DNA of 59,114 nucleotides from Acanthaster planci (taxonomy: Eukaryota; Echinodermata; Asteroidea; Valvatida; Acanthasteridae): NCBI RefSeq assembly GCF_001949145.1, contig NW_019091509.1:622301-681414 (forward strand). Direction: 5' to 3'. Both the position numbers and the translations under genes were made by a program. Each line of letters begins with the position of its first letter. The stretch's first letter is position 1. Of the stretch, positions 24,401-39,400 are shown in pieces. The notes under the pieces were generated by a model. The model did no database searches, was not told the origin of the DNA, and saw only the letters and a program-made list of their open reading frames with translations.

Positions 24401-27400
24401 ACTGTGGGTGAGGAATCGAACAAAAAAGTGGGAAGGATGTTTTCTGTTTGCACAAAAGCATTTCAAATATAAGTGTTTCTTTCATTCGAAAAAAAGGGAA
24501 ATGTTGACAGGTTACAATAAAGTCGGCCAGTCAAATGTCACTTGTCGAAGTACTTAAACATTAAAAGCTCGACAATTCAAACCGCAGGGGAATGAAGTTA
24601 TCTTACATGTAAAAAATTTTTTTATTAAAATAAACCACTTTATCGTGGTACCTTCATGTAGCAAAACTTTTGTATCGCTTATTTTTGTTTACAAGCTTCC
24701 CTATGTGTGGTCATATGACCTTTCCTTTTGTGGTCACACGATGATTGCTGCAGTGTCAATGATTGGACTGCCTGAAGGGGTCTACAATCGGGCTTGTGTT
24801 AGCAATCAGGTTAGCTTCAGCAGCTTGAAAGCCAGGATTGCAGTTTCAGGTAACGTTGGTTTATGCAAGGTGCATACAACTGGTCTCCATGAGAAAAAAA
24901 ATGCACTTGGCAGTGATGACTCCTAACCCTATATAGACTTCCGATATTTTCAACGCCGTTTGAAGCATTTTGATGGTGTTTTTTTAAATCAGAAACTTCA
25001 AAATAAGTGGATATAATGGTGTGAACATTGTTCGAGTTATGGAGGTGTTTTTGTACATAAAGCCTTTTAACCTGTGACGTATCCGGTCCGCACGTGACAT
25101 GATCACTGCTCAATATTCTGCGCGTGCATTCGGAGTGTATGTGGTCATGCAGCATCAGGGACATTTCCTTCAAGCGGTTGCTGGTGCGTTGGTGGTTTGC
25201 AGCTCTCGTCTGCTCTGATGTTTCTCATGAAAATTGTGTTTTATATACCCACAAAAAGACAATTTACAAACTGAATGACAGTTTCCTTTGATAAAAAGGA
25301 AGGAGAGATTAACCCCCACGTTTAGAACAATGTGCTGCTTGCCTCCTATGTACAAAAAAGAACCGTGTTTTGGGCACGAGGTTTACTGGGGTCACGCACC
25401 ATGCCATTTGTTATTAAGTGATCTCTTTTCCGGGTACCTGGGTACCCAATGTTGAGAAAAAACGGGTACCCAATTCCAAAAATACCTGAAAATGCACACC
25501 CCGATGTTTTACTTCAGGAGCCCATTACTTATTTTTGACCTTCCAGGAACATGTCTCATTTAGCCTCAGCAGGTCACAAATAATGTTAAATCTCACAAAG
25601 CGTTATAAACGGAAGCACTATAAATACAGAAAAATGTATACAGTGAATGAGTGCACAGCTGGGGAAATGAAAAACATTTATATTGGCAAGAGCGTTGTAT
25701 CAGGGAGCACTCTAACAGGAATCTACTGTACATGTACTGTACATGTACACACATGCATGTATGTGTAGCAACTACCAATTTGACAAACAGCATCCTCTTT
25801 TTCTGCAATAGCCCTCTCTTTTGCCAGGACTTTCTTCTGATTTTATTTCCTTTTCATGGAAATTAGAATGTTCTGTATTTTTTAGTCTGAAAACTGTAAT
25901 CTGGACAGCTCAGATTACATCTAAATGGTTGGCAGGTACACACATGGCAATTATTTCAAGATAAAAACCATGCTATAAATCACTTGGAAATTGATTATTC
26001 ACAACATTCCAACCCATGCCACTTTAAAAAAACTATAAAATAATTTCAACAAATAAATCTTGATAGTGCAAAATTGAACTTCCAGACAAATTTTCACAGG
26101 GAACTGCACATACATGATTTCCACTGGTAAGAACAAAAATAATCAGCAAAAAACAAGTGACAAAGTTACGTACCGTTACTGTGTGAGGTAGAAGTTTGGC
26201 TTTGGTTGACAAACACAGATGCTTACACTTACCCTGTACATCTCGCTTCACGCTGCCTGTTCCACTCTTAAGATCAACCACCCAGAATCCAGTTTTTCCT
26301 CCAGGTCCACCCGTAACTTTGAACCCAAACTTGGCTTTAGTCTTCTTCACAAGATCGCCACCACTCTACCAGTAATTGACAAAGACAATGCTTAATTTAA
26401 CCCTCCTATGCAGAAGTCACTCTTAGGGTCACTTGGTAAACACCTCAAAGAAGCACAGCTGTGTTGTGTTGAGCACTGCACCAACATGCAAGAGAGTGAC
26501 CTAGGGCACTTGTGCATATTTGTTCTGTAAAACCAAAGTAGGGTTAATGTAGTTTCTCCTCATGGCAGGAAATTTGTTGAAAGACGCTCGCTTCAAGTAC
26601 GAGCAAAACAAACTCAAATTAAACTCACCAACACAGAAAATACACATAAATAAGAGACCAAGTTCTGTGAAGAAACTTACAGAAAACCTCTTGCAACATC
26701 GATTGCAACATTTCTTTGCAAGGGCGCGGCGGGAACCAGAGCAGCTTCGTTTAATGCATTGAGATGTGGGTGCGTGTTTTCACCACTGCGACAGCGAAAC
26801 GTAAATGACAACTCGTGAAAATAACGGAAGTTTCTTTCCAAAAATTGCAAATGCAAGTACAAAACATACAAACACAAGCATTTTAACGTGAGAAAAAGTT
26901 ATTGAAAGATATTTTGTGAAGACAGAAAAGAAATCAGCTTTTCTAGACTTGCCCGAACTGGCACACCTAGTTAGAATTTTAATTGCCCGAATGAAAATTT
27001 GTTTGCCCGGGCTATCGGGCAGGGGATTCGTCGTGGCCTGCCCTGTAGGAACCACGATGCATTTACATGTAGTCCAGCTACAGTGATAGGGCTAGTTCAA
27101 AAGCCACAAGTCCAGTGGACAGTCTGTGCACAGGCTACAACTGGGTTAGCGATAGTGATCAGGCAATCTTGTAGTTATGGCCTGGATATTGCAGCTTGTC
27201 TGCTCACAATGTTTGTGTAATGCCATATGTAATGTCATGTGTAATGCCATATCCCATCACGAAAAATCTCATTAAGATTTCGTTAATCACCAGGTAATTT
27301 TTGTTTGGGTCCCACTGCTTTTCCCTTATTTTTCTTCACTGTTCTTGTGCATTTCAAATTAATATTGCCGACGGAAAGCACAATCTCTTCTAAAAGTCAG

Positions 27401-30400
27401 CTCTACCATGAGACAAAGTAAGTAGTCTTGTCTTTTATTATTTTTTATTTTGGAAAAATGCAGTGAAAAACACAGAAAAAGTCCACAAATTCACCGGAAA
27501 ATAAAGACTTGCGAAATAAACGAGTCAAAGTTTTCAGTATAGACTCTGTCGGTAACTTTGTACACCACAAAAATCGACGCGCGATCGCAAAATACGTCTT
27601 CATGAGAGTCTAGAGCAAGGCGAGTTCACTGGAATCTGTCTGCACATACTTGTATGTACACGTACTTCGTAGGTAGACTGTGACCAGTATGGGACTTAAA
27701 GGTGTTTCGAAATGAATTGGTTAGGCTTGGTTTTTGGTTTGGCTGGTTTCAGTCAGAGCCTCGCATGCAGTTTGGAATGCTGCAATAAATAGCTGGAATC
27801 AGCGAAGTCGACAACTAAGCCTAATTCACTTGTTTTGAAAATGCCCTGAGCTCAGGCTCGAGCACGTCTTTAAAGAATTCGCTCATGCAGCCATAGTCTG
27901 GTTCCCGATCACATTTTCATCGATACATTCAGACTTAGAAAACTGCAGGGGAGGAGGCGGGAAACAGTCTAGCACGGCCGATGTTTTCTGTCACTCTTGT
28001 TTTGTTTCATTAAAGCGCAAGTCAACAAACTTTCGTTTTTATCTATAGCGCATAACACTTGTAGGTTTTGAGAGTTGACATTTTGCACCTGATTTTATCT
28101 GTCAATTACTCATCAAAAGTAAATCCTCACTTTTGGCGGTTAACCACTTGCCAGCGGTTATACACTTGCCGCCGGGGACTCCAGTTTTGGACACGTATTC
28201 TTTATACGTGTGGCCGGGGCTCTGAAATCGAACAAAGGGAACTGGGCCTTGTAACGAAAGACCGTACTCATAACAAACGACCAGGCTACTGGGAATTACC
28301 AAAATTTTTTCAATCTCAATAGTGGAGATAATCCAGATTTGTTCTGAAACAGTATACCACAGTTTGGGGCATTCAGCGCGAGCGGATTACCACCGGGGAC
28401 AAAAGCGCTCCACCACTGCAGCGATGAGCCACACAGTACCGCTGCATGCTAATCTGGCCCCTATTGAAAAGAGGTCAGCAGCACACTGTGCTAGTTCCAT
28501 GAACAAAAGAAAATTACGTTACACTGCACAACCTGGGCTCTTTTTATAAGGCGGCAGGCCTGGCTGGAATACTCCAGTGTCAACAGATGTTGTCTGTCAG
28601 ATTAGAGTAGAAACAAGACAGTCCTTCGTGTGGGTGTAAGTGTCCAGTAAATGACGATATGAATTTTTAAAGAATTGTGAAAACAGAAAAAAATGAAATC
28701 ATTATCCCGTCCCAGCATCATCAACATTCGTAAATGCCCCTGACTTGATGTGGTGAATGCAAATGCGTAACTGTTCATTGTAGACCAATAAAACACTAAA
28801 TGACACTGTAAATATGTTCAGTTCTTTTGTCCAACTTGTTTTTCCTTTTTAACACGTCTTTGAACAGTGGAAACACTAATGGTGAGTTATCATACGTATG
28901 AAGCCAAACCACGGTAGTTGTGCATATATTGCGCATGTCCAATGCGTATTAGACTCGCAATGCAGCTGTTCATCGGTATATCAACAGTAAAAAATACCGC
29001 CAATTTGTGTGAATTACGGCAGTCAAGCGTTACAGCATAATGGTTTGTGATGAATGGGGTATGGGTTTGAATCCTGGGTCGAAATAGTGGACAGGTTTTT
29101 TCTTTTTTTTACGGAAAACAAAGCCCGAATGTTATAGAAGCCTAATTTCACACGTGAAGTTTTTAGGGTTGGTTGAGCATCATAGATGTCATGCATTGTG
29201 CATGTTGTGAACCGTGGTTTGGCTTTATACGTGTGATTGCGTATATACATGTAGCTCTTAATGGTTGCAACAAAGTTTCAAATGGCAGCCATCTTGAAAA
29301 AAATAAAAAATAAAAAGCCCCGCTTCCTCCTTTAAAAGAAAAAATCCGGACGAGAAACATTTTTCTGCTTTTTTTACTTTGCCTTAAATTGACAAACCAT
29401 CCCCTTCTATCAAATAAATATCCCCTTTCGGTCTTCAGGCATACATGTACACATACACATTGTGTAGGCTTGCTGGGAGTAGTATACAATATTTGATCTA
29501 TTGGGTGTAGTTCCCAGAATGCAATCTGAAGTTTATGCTTCCTCTATGCTTACATACATGTGTGCAATGTGGACTTTGGCAGCCATGAGCCATACCTCTT
29601 TGAAGTGTTCTGCAATGAGATTGAACATAGGCTCGCACTTGAATGTCTCGGCTGCTGTCAGGCTGGGCTGGATTCGGGCCCTTGTCAAAATCCAAATAAA
29701 AGCAAGGCAATAAATAAAGGGTCAGCTACATGTACCAGGAAAGCAATTGCAAGGCAAGTTGACAAGAAAGTAAATAGAACACACATAAACTGCATAGTTT
29801 GAAAATACACGTACTCTCAAAAATAACTGGCTGGCCAGAATTCCACGGCTGTAGCAACAATGGACAAGTCTGGGACCAAGTTGAAAATGACAAATTCACA
29901 GCAATTACACAGCTGGTATCTTGGCCCTTTGTAAGGCTTTTGGGGGCTGGGGTGGGGGTTGCAAAGTTTTTTTTTTCACGTTAGGAGTATTCAGTGTTAT
30001 AATTATACCAATGAGGAGCACTATAACACTTTGGTTAGCAAATATGTTGATAAAAATAAATCCAATATTCTTTATGATACTAACATCTAAACTTTCAATT
30101 ATAATTATCGAGACTGGAATGATACACATGTAGGTCCTTGAACTTACTTGGAGTGATCAGGGAAGCCCATTTTGTAGAGTGTGACTATGACAGCACCTCC
30201 TAATCCTAAGTTATGTTGTAATGCGAGCTTGGCTCCAGGCACCTGCCTTCTATCAGCTTCTCCACGCAACTGCCAACAAAGCTCAGAACACTGGGCTAAT
30301 CCTGCATATATTAAACAATGATGCAAAACAAGTGCTCAAAATAACACAGGCCAAATGCAAAAAAAATTACGCCATCTGTGTTTTTTAAAACCCCACAAAA

Positions 30401-33400
30401 AAGGTCTCAAAAGAAAATTATATCAAACAGAACCCAAAAAGAAAAATAAAAAACCAAAAAAATCGAACGTTTACGGTACAACATTAATTAACAAGCATCT
30501 CAGCCTAATGGGTCTGGGTCCAATTTGAAAAATCATTACCACTGACAGCGTAAAATGAATCCCACAATCAAAAATTTTTAAGTCACTTGCTATTTTCCAC
30601 AATAAAAAATAATTGGTGTATTAAAGCAAGCGTCGCAAACAGAATTTACTGAATTTTTTTTATTTACCAAACCAATAATGAATCTTTAAGGGTGTGATTG
30701 GCCACATAGAAAAAAGCTGAAAATAGCAAACAAACGATGAGTTTAAAAAATCTCCCATTATTTTGTATGGAGTTGATACACAAAAAAGCTTACATTCAAA
30801 GTAAACATAACAACCCCAAAAGCTGAAATCAGCTAAAAAGCTGTAACATAATCAATTATCCCTCATGTACAACCTGAACATGCTGAAGGCTAAAACAAGC
30901 TGAAGGCCTGTATTATCAAGCATGTCAAAGCAAACAGTGGCATATCAACATTTTGGCATTTGATCCGCCAAATGTTTACATAATTGTTGGCTCAACATTG
31001 CTTTTGTATGGGTCCAAATTTTGGTACCACAGCTACAATGCAATTCTTTCATAAATGTGAAATTAACCCAGACGATGGAGACATTTATACGTGTATCTGT
31101 AAATAGGTATTATATGTACATTTGAAAAACAAATCTTGAACACTCTGCATTCTAGAATCGGTGAGATGAAGACCCCTGCCCCAAGTTCATGGCAAAGGGA
31201 TATGCTAGATTTTGTTCTTTAGGGGCAAGTTACATGTAAATGAAGAATGAATTTTCTTCTAAGTTTCAATTACTATAATAAGAGTAATAAAAAAATTAGC
31301 ACCGCAGCGACTTTAACAGTTGTCCGATTGCCCATGACAAGTAATTTATAAATGCTTTCGGGCAAGTAAAAATTAAGGACAAATTGTCCGATGGGTACTT
31401 TTTTGTGGCAGGCAGGAAATTTCCCTTTGATTTCTCGTTTTCCTCTTTACAAAAGCTTATAAAAAGTGGTGAAAAGTAAACAGGTATGTGGTGTAAAATT
31501 ATTTTTTTGGCATTGTTACGTCCATGTACATGTACAAACTCACATGTATTAAGAACACTGTACATTTAGCAGGGCACCTTTCCACACAAGGGAAAATGCG
31601 TACATACTGTACCCACAAACTGTAAAATACCCTTGTGTCTTTGTACCAAACCTCATTGCACGTGTGGTGCAGCGGTGTTTTGACGGCCGGAAGCTCGAAG
31701 ACTGTTTTACACGTGACTGTGACTTCAACGTGAGCGAATTTTACCTGGTACTTATGTATGTGTACTTTTGGCATATGAAACCAAGCAAAATCGACGAGTG
31801 GTTAAGAAACAGCCATTGCCCAAACTTGTATGAATAATGCATCAGAATCCTGCACACGTTGGGGTGATGTACATGTATATTCATGTTGTACTGCGGTGTT
31901 ACACTTTCATTAATGGTGATTGTTATATATAACGGGTTTGCCCTTACCCAACGTATATTTATAAGCACTGTATGCTCAGTGCTTGCCCGAGAACTTGCGA
32001 AAAAACCTCTCAAGGGCAAACCCGTTATATATAATTAACATCTCCCCAACGCAAAAATACATCTTGATAATGGTGATTGGTTGAAGGGAGAAACTTACTG
32101 TCCCTGCGCAGCAATGAGCAACTGAACCGGGGTTTGGGCAAGTAAATTTTTAGTGTTACTTGCTTGGTGGACAAGTAGTAAAAAAAATTAATGTTGAGGC
32201 CTGCCGCAAAAGCCAGCAAGTATTTTAAGACAGCATTGCTGCATTGTCAGGGCGCGCAATACACGCTGCATTGACAAGCTAGCTGTTTATGCATGTTTAA
32301 AATGTTGAGATATATGTACTTCAGGGAGAGATAATATTTTAAGAAGAAACAGTTGTGAAGTTGTGGGAATAATAAAATGTCTGCTTTCCTTGTAATTCAG
32401 GGACTTATGTATTGCAGAATGGTCGAGCCAATATGTAATTAGTGTGGTTCCCTGACCATAGATTTCCCAGCAGTATATACATGTCATCTTAACGAGAGTA
32501 GTCGTAATTATCGGACTGGTATCCAAAGCAACATAGACATTCATTACACGAATACGCTGTATCTGTTTTGTCACGTGACGTAAGGCCATAAGAATGTAGC
32601 TACATGTAGCTGTGTGTGGAGAGTCGAGGCATGAGAGGTATTAGGATAGTAGAAAAAACTTCATTTTTTTACCGTAATAAGTTCAACGCTACAAACTGCA
32701 CTCGAACACGGATGTTCGATATACATGTACATGTATTAGTTCATTATGAGGGTCTTTAGGGGGTAGATTTGCTCCAGAAAATGCAAACTGAAGATTTCTC
32801 AGGTACAACTACCTGACCCTTGCAGAGCACTTTTCAAAAAGCCGTAGCCTACAAAACCATCAAAAAGATGGATGCAAAAAGGTCTACGGAGTAGTACCTT
32901 ATTGTTCTGGAAGTATCCTTGAAGACCCCCAGTATTTGACATTGTAATCTTGCAAAACTGGTAAGTCCCACCAAAAAATTAAAAACCAAGACTTTTTATA
33001 TCATTGTTCATTGCACTGACCCTATTTTGGGGAACTTTCATATTGCAAACTGTGAGAAAATGTAACTTTCTTACTAACAAACCATGCAAATTTGAATCCA
33101 CCAAGTGTCATACTCACAAGTCACACTTTCCACTCAGAACTTCCCTCAAAACCCTACCCTTTTATTGAACATGATGTCATTGACACAGTCAACTCCTAAG
33201 GTGAATTCAAAAGTCAAAATGTAACTCTCCCCTCTAGTATTATAGCATGGAGCTACAATGTAGGAAGGAGGGGAGGCCTAACCCCCCCCCCGTGGGTTCC
33301 GACGTCCGCTCCGCTCCTACGTGGGAGTGGAGCGGACGACGGACCCCACCCCTTAAATAGGAACAGGGAACCCAAATTTACAATTCCCACGAATGGCCCA

Positions 33401-36400
33401 AATGCTCGCTGGCGGGCAGAAAAGCATACATTTACCTTAAAGATACTTGGTATAGCTGTATACAGTAGTAGTCGACTACTTCAGGAATCAGTCAAAGTCA
33501 CTACTCTGTCGTGCGTCGACGTGGTCACAGTGTGCTGGTACATGTACGTACATGTGCATGCTGCAACGTGCGTTGTGCACAGCGCGGCGACGCGGCAGCG
33601 CTAGCGAGCTCCTCAGATTAATGCATGACCTTTGTCCCTAGCAGTAGTGTAGCTGTAACTAGACTGGTTGAAAGTCCTCACATGGTCCTTCTGGACTACA
33701 AAAGTAAGCAGTATTGATGACCTTTCCGATTTTGTGTTATTTTTCGTTGTGTAAAACTCTTGTACATTTCTTTTTGTATAAATGCATCGAAAATAAATTG
33801 TACTTTATGAACACTTAAAAGAACCAGGAAATAGAAATATTTTTTATAAATTTTAGTAAAAACCCTTCTAATTGCATCTTTGAATTTCAATTAACCTAAT
33901 TTTAGATTTTTGTTTTGCAATTGTAACCCATATTTTGATGCTTTTTCGGATTTTATGCAGATGCCATCTGAATATGCATGAGCATAACTATGATGTCATA
34001 CAAGGCACTGAATCTCAATGTTGTACTGATTTGTGCACAGAAAATTTCTAGATTTTTTTTAACCATTGCTATGGCAGATTTCATTTTCTTTGGCAATTTA
34101 TTGCTGTGTAAATATATGGCAATAATCCAGCAAAAATTCTTTTCACAGAAATGTTCTCAGATAGCAAATTTGAGGTTCACAATTTGCAATCAGCCGATCT
34201 GCAAGGTCATTCTATTGGCTTAGCATGACTGATTAATTTGGAATGAAATCTCCCACTTTACTCCCTTATTCGAAACAATTTCTCACAGCCCTCCGTTAAA
34301 TAGAAAAGGCTGATTGAGGAATTTACATATTGCGCAGTTAGACTGACCGATCTTGCACAGACTGACAGTGCCCAAGAGTTACATTAGAGAAAGAAGCTAA
34401 GGTTTCTGAGGATGAAGCTAAGGGTATGGACATTAATTTGTACAAACTAATCCAGAAACCAAATTAAACAGTCAAAGTGCTCCTTTGAAAAGGCGATGTT
34501 GAGAGAGGCCATCGCCAGCTTTATCACATCCTGCCTGAAAATTTAAATTTTGCCCTTACAGCAGTCCTTCTCGTCTTTGACCTAACCCAGCCATAGGCTG
34601 CCTCAGCTGCATCTTGTGTGCTGAGTTTTAATTATGCTTATTGTCTTTGTCTTCATTTTCAAGGTGATTCCTTCTGAAACTTCAATGGAAGTCAGCTAAT
34701 TCAAAGTTGCATTCAAACAAACTGGATTAACCATATGCTGCTGGGTTTAATTAGAATTTGCATGACGAGTTCCAAGGGGGTTTTCAAGATTTTTGTTTTC
34801 AAAATTCTGCAAAAATTCATAACTTCATTTACTGGATGTTTACACCCGCACAAATGACTGTCTGGTGGCTACTCTAATCTGACAGGCAATATCTATTGAT
34901 GCCTGAGTATTTCAGCCAGGCCTCCCGCCTTGTACAGAGAGCCCAGATTGTGCGGTGTTGCATAATTTCCTTTGTTCCCGAAAATGGCCCAATGCGCTGC
35001 TGGCATCTTTTCAAATGTGGCCACATTGGCGTGTAGCAGTACTGTATCTCTCGTCTCTGGAACACTGGAGCACTTTTGTCCCTAGTGATAATCCACTTTC
35101 TCCGAATGCCACAAATAGTGGTATACTGTTTCAAAACAATGAAGGATTACCTCCACTATGGACAACTGAAAAAAATGTTGGTAATTCCCAGCAGCTCAGT
35201 CTTTTGTTCTGAGTTTCTTCTTTTGTTACAAGGCCCAGCTCCTTTGTCTGATTTCGGGCACGCCCAGTTATGTGTATAAACCTGAGGTCTCAGGTACATG
35301 TACCGGGAACCCTGGCACAAAGTGGTTAAACCGTTTGTGTTGAATCAGTTTTTGCCCTGGTAAATATTGAAGAAAATTTGGAGGATAGTAGATGGGGGAG
35401 CATTTGTGAGACCATCATGCTTACCCATTAAAGGACCTGCCAACGGGGGGGGCATAATCCCAAAGTTGAGGCGGGGGGGGGGGACCAGGGGGCCCCCCTG
35501 GCCCCCCCCCCCCTCCCGCCAGCGGTTATANGGGGGGGGGGGGGGAACCAGTGGCCCTACTGGCCCCCACCGCTTCTCCCGCCAGTGATTATACACCTTT
35601 AGAACAGTAAGTCATGTCCAATTAGCCATGGATAGAGATCCTGGGGGATAGGGGATATATCCCTCCCACTTTTTGACGGGTAGGGGGGGAGTTACCAATT
35701 TAATCATGCCCCCACCCCTTACAAGTCACTGACTTTTTGCACACCTGGCTTTGCACCTGCACTCCACCAGGTGGCCCATAGGCCCCCCTCATTAAAGTGG
35801 CACCTTGGACCCTGTGCCCTGTAACACTCCACAAAAGCATGACCTTTCAGAAATCACTCCCCCTACATGTGACAAGAAATATTTGCCTATACAATTAGCA
35901 TAACCCTCAACCCTCCCAGGTGATATGCACATACTACCAACTTCAATGCCAACTGTGTACTCTGTATATCGAAGACTTTGTTCTTGGATGTCATGCATGT
36001 GTAAAAGTTTGAGTAGCAAGTCTAACAGCTGCAAAGCACTTCATGATTCTTGTACAAATGGTATTCATGAAAAGATCACAAACAAGGGCCACTTGTTGGA
36101 TTCTAAGCTTGATTCAAACAACCTTGTTTTTATTCCTTAGATTTTGCAAGAAGCAAAGAATAAGATGGTTTGCCGCATTACATGTATATGTGTCAAAATT
36201 CTCCCAAGCTGTAAATAGTATACTCCTCGAATTCAAGTTAAATTAGTCTTGAAAATCTTGAATGGTAATAAGGACTTAAATGGGGTGATTCTGAACACGT
36301 AAAACTGACCGACAATTTGCTGTTTTTAATCAATAAGGTACGCCTGATCAAGCCCGAGCCACATGCTTACTGAAATAAAGCATACAGCCTGGGGGAGATC

Positions 36401-39400
36401 TAAATTATAGGAGCCTTACTGCGTGACTAAACTTTTCTGCTTGTCATTCAAATTTCAGCCTTCCCTTTTAACAAATTATTCAGAATGGATCAAAGGTAAG
36501 GCCCTTCTTTTTTTCATTACAAATACCCAAGTTCTGGGTTCACTTAACTTACACACTGGTTCACAAGAATTGTGTACATGCCTAATTCTAAACACAGGAT
36601 AAACTCCTCACCTGTTGCACCCAATGGGTGGCCCTTGGAGATGAGACCACCGCTAGGATTAATAACGTACTTCCCTCCATAGGTGTTATCTCCTCGATCA
36701 ATTAGCTCACCAGCCTTACCTTTAAAGAATACCATGGATATCAAGCCAATCAAACAATCTAACAGTCAAATAACTACAATCTAACTACAATCAAATAACT
36801 AAAAATAAGTAAACAACTAGACAACTTAACATAAAAATACAACATAATGAATAAACAAATAAAATGTAATACTTTAATAAGCAATCAGTTTATTTCTTAT
36901 GTGTTGATGTAGTCTTTAAACTGCATTCTGTGTTAAAGTACATAAACAATCTCTTCCCTGCAGAACCTCGCAAAGCAACTAACTGAATGAAGAATGTGTA
37001 GGCCAACTCTAATAACTATACTCCCTAAAAAGAGAAAGAGTACATGCATTTCTAAACTGCCATGGACTCCAACATTAATTTACGAATAAACCAATGAAGT
37101 CATAGTCCAGATCTTTTACAACACAAAAGTTAAGAGGGAGGGTTTGACATTTTGATCTTTGCATTACTCCCAGATAAATTCTGCTAGGATTGAAACTGAA
37201 GGGATATGACAATCACAACTTCCAACTTGTATGCAAATTATATATTTGGTCATTCCAAACAGTAAGGAGTCGACAGCAAAGTTGACTTATTTCTGACAAA
37301 TACATTTTGCTATCTTTGGCAAAGTTGCAGTGGTCATACTTCTTCAAATCTTTTTTTCCAGCAGGCCATAATACCTAGTATTCTCTTAACTTGAGACGAT
37401 CATACCTGGTGGACACAGGCCAAGTGCCTCATATGTAATCAACTCATTAGCAGCAAAGCAATCATGCAGCTCCACAACATGAACATCGGTGGGGTGAATT
37501 CCTGCCTTTTTAAAGACCTCATCTGCTGCTTTCTTTGTCATGTCATATCCAACCTTTAAATACAGTTTAAAAGACCACACTGAAGGAGGTATACCAGTTC
37601 ACTGGAGCTGTCATGATTTTCTTATAGGCACTTCTGTCAAAATAATAATGAAATTTCTGACAGGTCTGGCTTAAGTGCAGGGGTGTAAAGTTTCTTTTTG
37701 ATACAGCTCAGCTGATAATGAGCTGGATGCCTGGAAAGCTCACGATCCTGTTTCTTGTGTTTGAGGCCTTTCAGCTTCACAGGTTATTTCCTCACCAGCA
37801 ATTACACTGTACTCTACTACCCCGGAGGGACAAATTCTCCAAAAACACCATTTTGAATTCAGAAATCTTGACCCTGCAGCACACATGTTCCAAGGGAATA
37901 ATCAGGACATACAAGTAAGCAAGTTTGAGCAACATAGCAAGAACACTCCTGAATGTATATATATGTTCAGTTGCAATAAATTTTGACACGTCACTGAGTA
38001 ATAATAACATTCATACCATTTTCATGATGCTGTTTTCCTCAAATGTGCTGGGCAGATCTGTAGCCATCTCCATACCAATTATCTCCACTGCTTGTCCCTC
38101 TAAGTTATGATTCCTCACAAAGTCCTCACTACACAAAATAGCTGCTGCACTACCATCTGATGTGGGGCTGAACAAAAGCAACAAGACAGACTGCATGGTT
38201 TCCCAATTTTTCTTAAGATGACCTCTCCAGACTCTCTGTCCAATAATGCCAAAATGATGATAGGCATGTATGGTGGAAATAAAAAAGTGAAAAGTTGGCA
38301 CTGGAAGTAACTGTATGTAAAATCTCTGATTGATGTTGTATTTTGAATTGAGCTGGTCCCAATGACAAAGCCAGCCACATGCTGGGAACTGTTTATCAAA
38401 CACAACAGTAGTAAAACTGGAAACAACAGGAATCTAACAGTTCTACACTTACCAACATTGCAGTTTGGTGAGAGGTTGAGACACCACTGGTGACTTCTTG
38501 ATTTCATCTAAGGAGAATTCTGTTTGAAACTGTGAATAGCTGGGGGTTGAGTGGGAAAAGAAAGGTGCCTTGTTCTGACATCTCGTGGCTATGCCCAATG
38601 CATGGGTGTAAATCCCGGGGGAGGAGGGCGGGAGATATATATTCCCGGGGGGGGGGGATGGGCTACTGAATCATCCCCCAAACATGTTTGTGATGAGGAA
38701 AAATTTAATACGACTGTGAAGAATTTTTTGGATTTCCCAACGACTAAAATGCTTGCAATATCACTAGAAAGGGGAAACAATAAATAAAGCTACATGTATA
38801 AATATGCCGTTCTGATATAAGATTCTGCATGAATTAGATACACATTACAGATGTATATTTTTATCATGAATATCGTCCCCGTAAAGTGTATATGGTATAG
38901 TCCCTGACCTTTTCAAATTTCCAGGGCTGGGCAAGTCATCCCCCCACCTTTTCCAGCACCGATTTACGCCACTGGCCCAATGGCGACTTGTGTCATTTGC
39001 AATAAATACATGTATCTAATGCCATCATGGATGGACAATCACACACACATGTACATGTACTAACGAAACTAATTCCTACTTTGTACATTTGATTGAGATT
39101 ACCAATATACATACAAAGTCATTTCTTGAAGCTTGACAATTATCCTCTTGAAGATTTTTAGATATTTTGTTTTAAGCAAAGCTACTAGAATTGCATGTAC
39201 ATACTCATATACACTTCAATCAAGAACTATTGATAAAAGTAAATGAGTGTGGCTTACGGATTGTTGGTGGAATGTTTGTGGTTCTTGTAGGCAATCTTTG
39301 CCATGTGCTCTGCTGTTGTTCCTGCAAAAAGTCAGAGACAATTATGAATTCAATTCAATATTGCACATATTCTGTTTAACAAGTTAACCTTCATGACACT

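Noticed and set aside
26562-26762. 66-codon frame starting with a good ATG in SCP2 intron 12
   Set aside because: Basic and low in complexity, with no known motif and the opposite strand to the gene. Treated as chance.
29035-29085. tRNA B-box-like GGTTTGAATCC
   Set aside because: No matching A box at the right distance and no cloverleaf can be drawn. Not a tRNA or a clear SINE.
35345-35596. Open frames rich in proline and glycine on both strands
   Set aside because: Caused by poly-G/poly-C runs and an N base.
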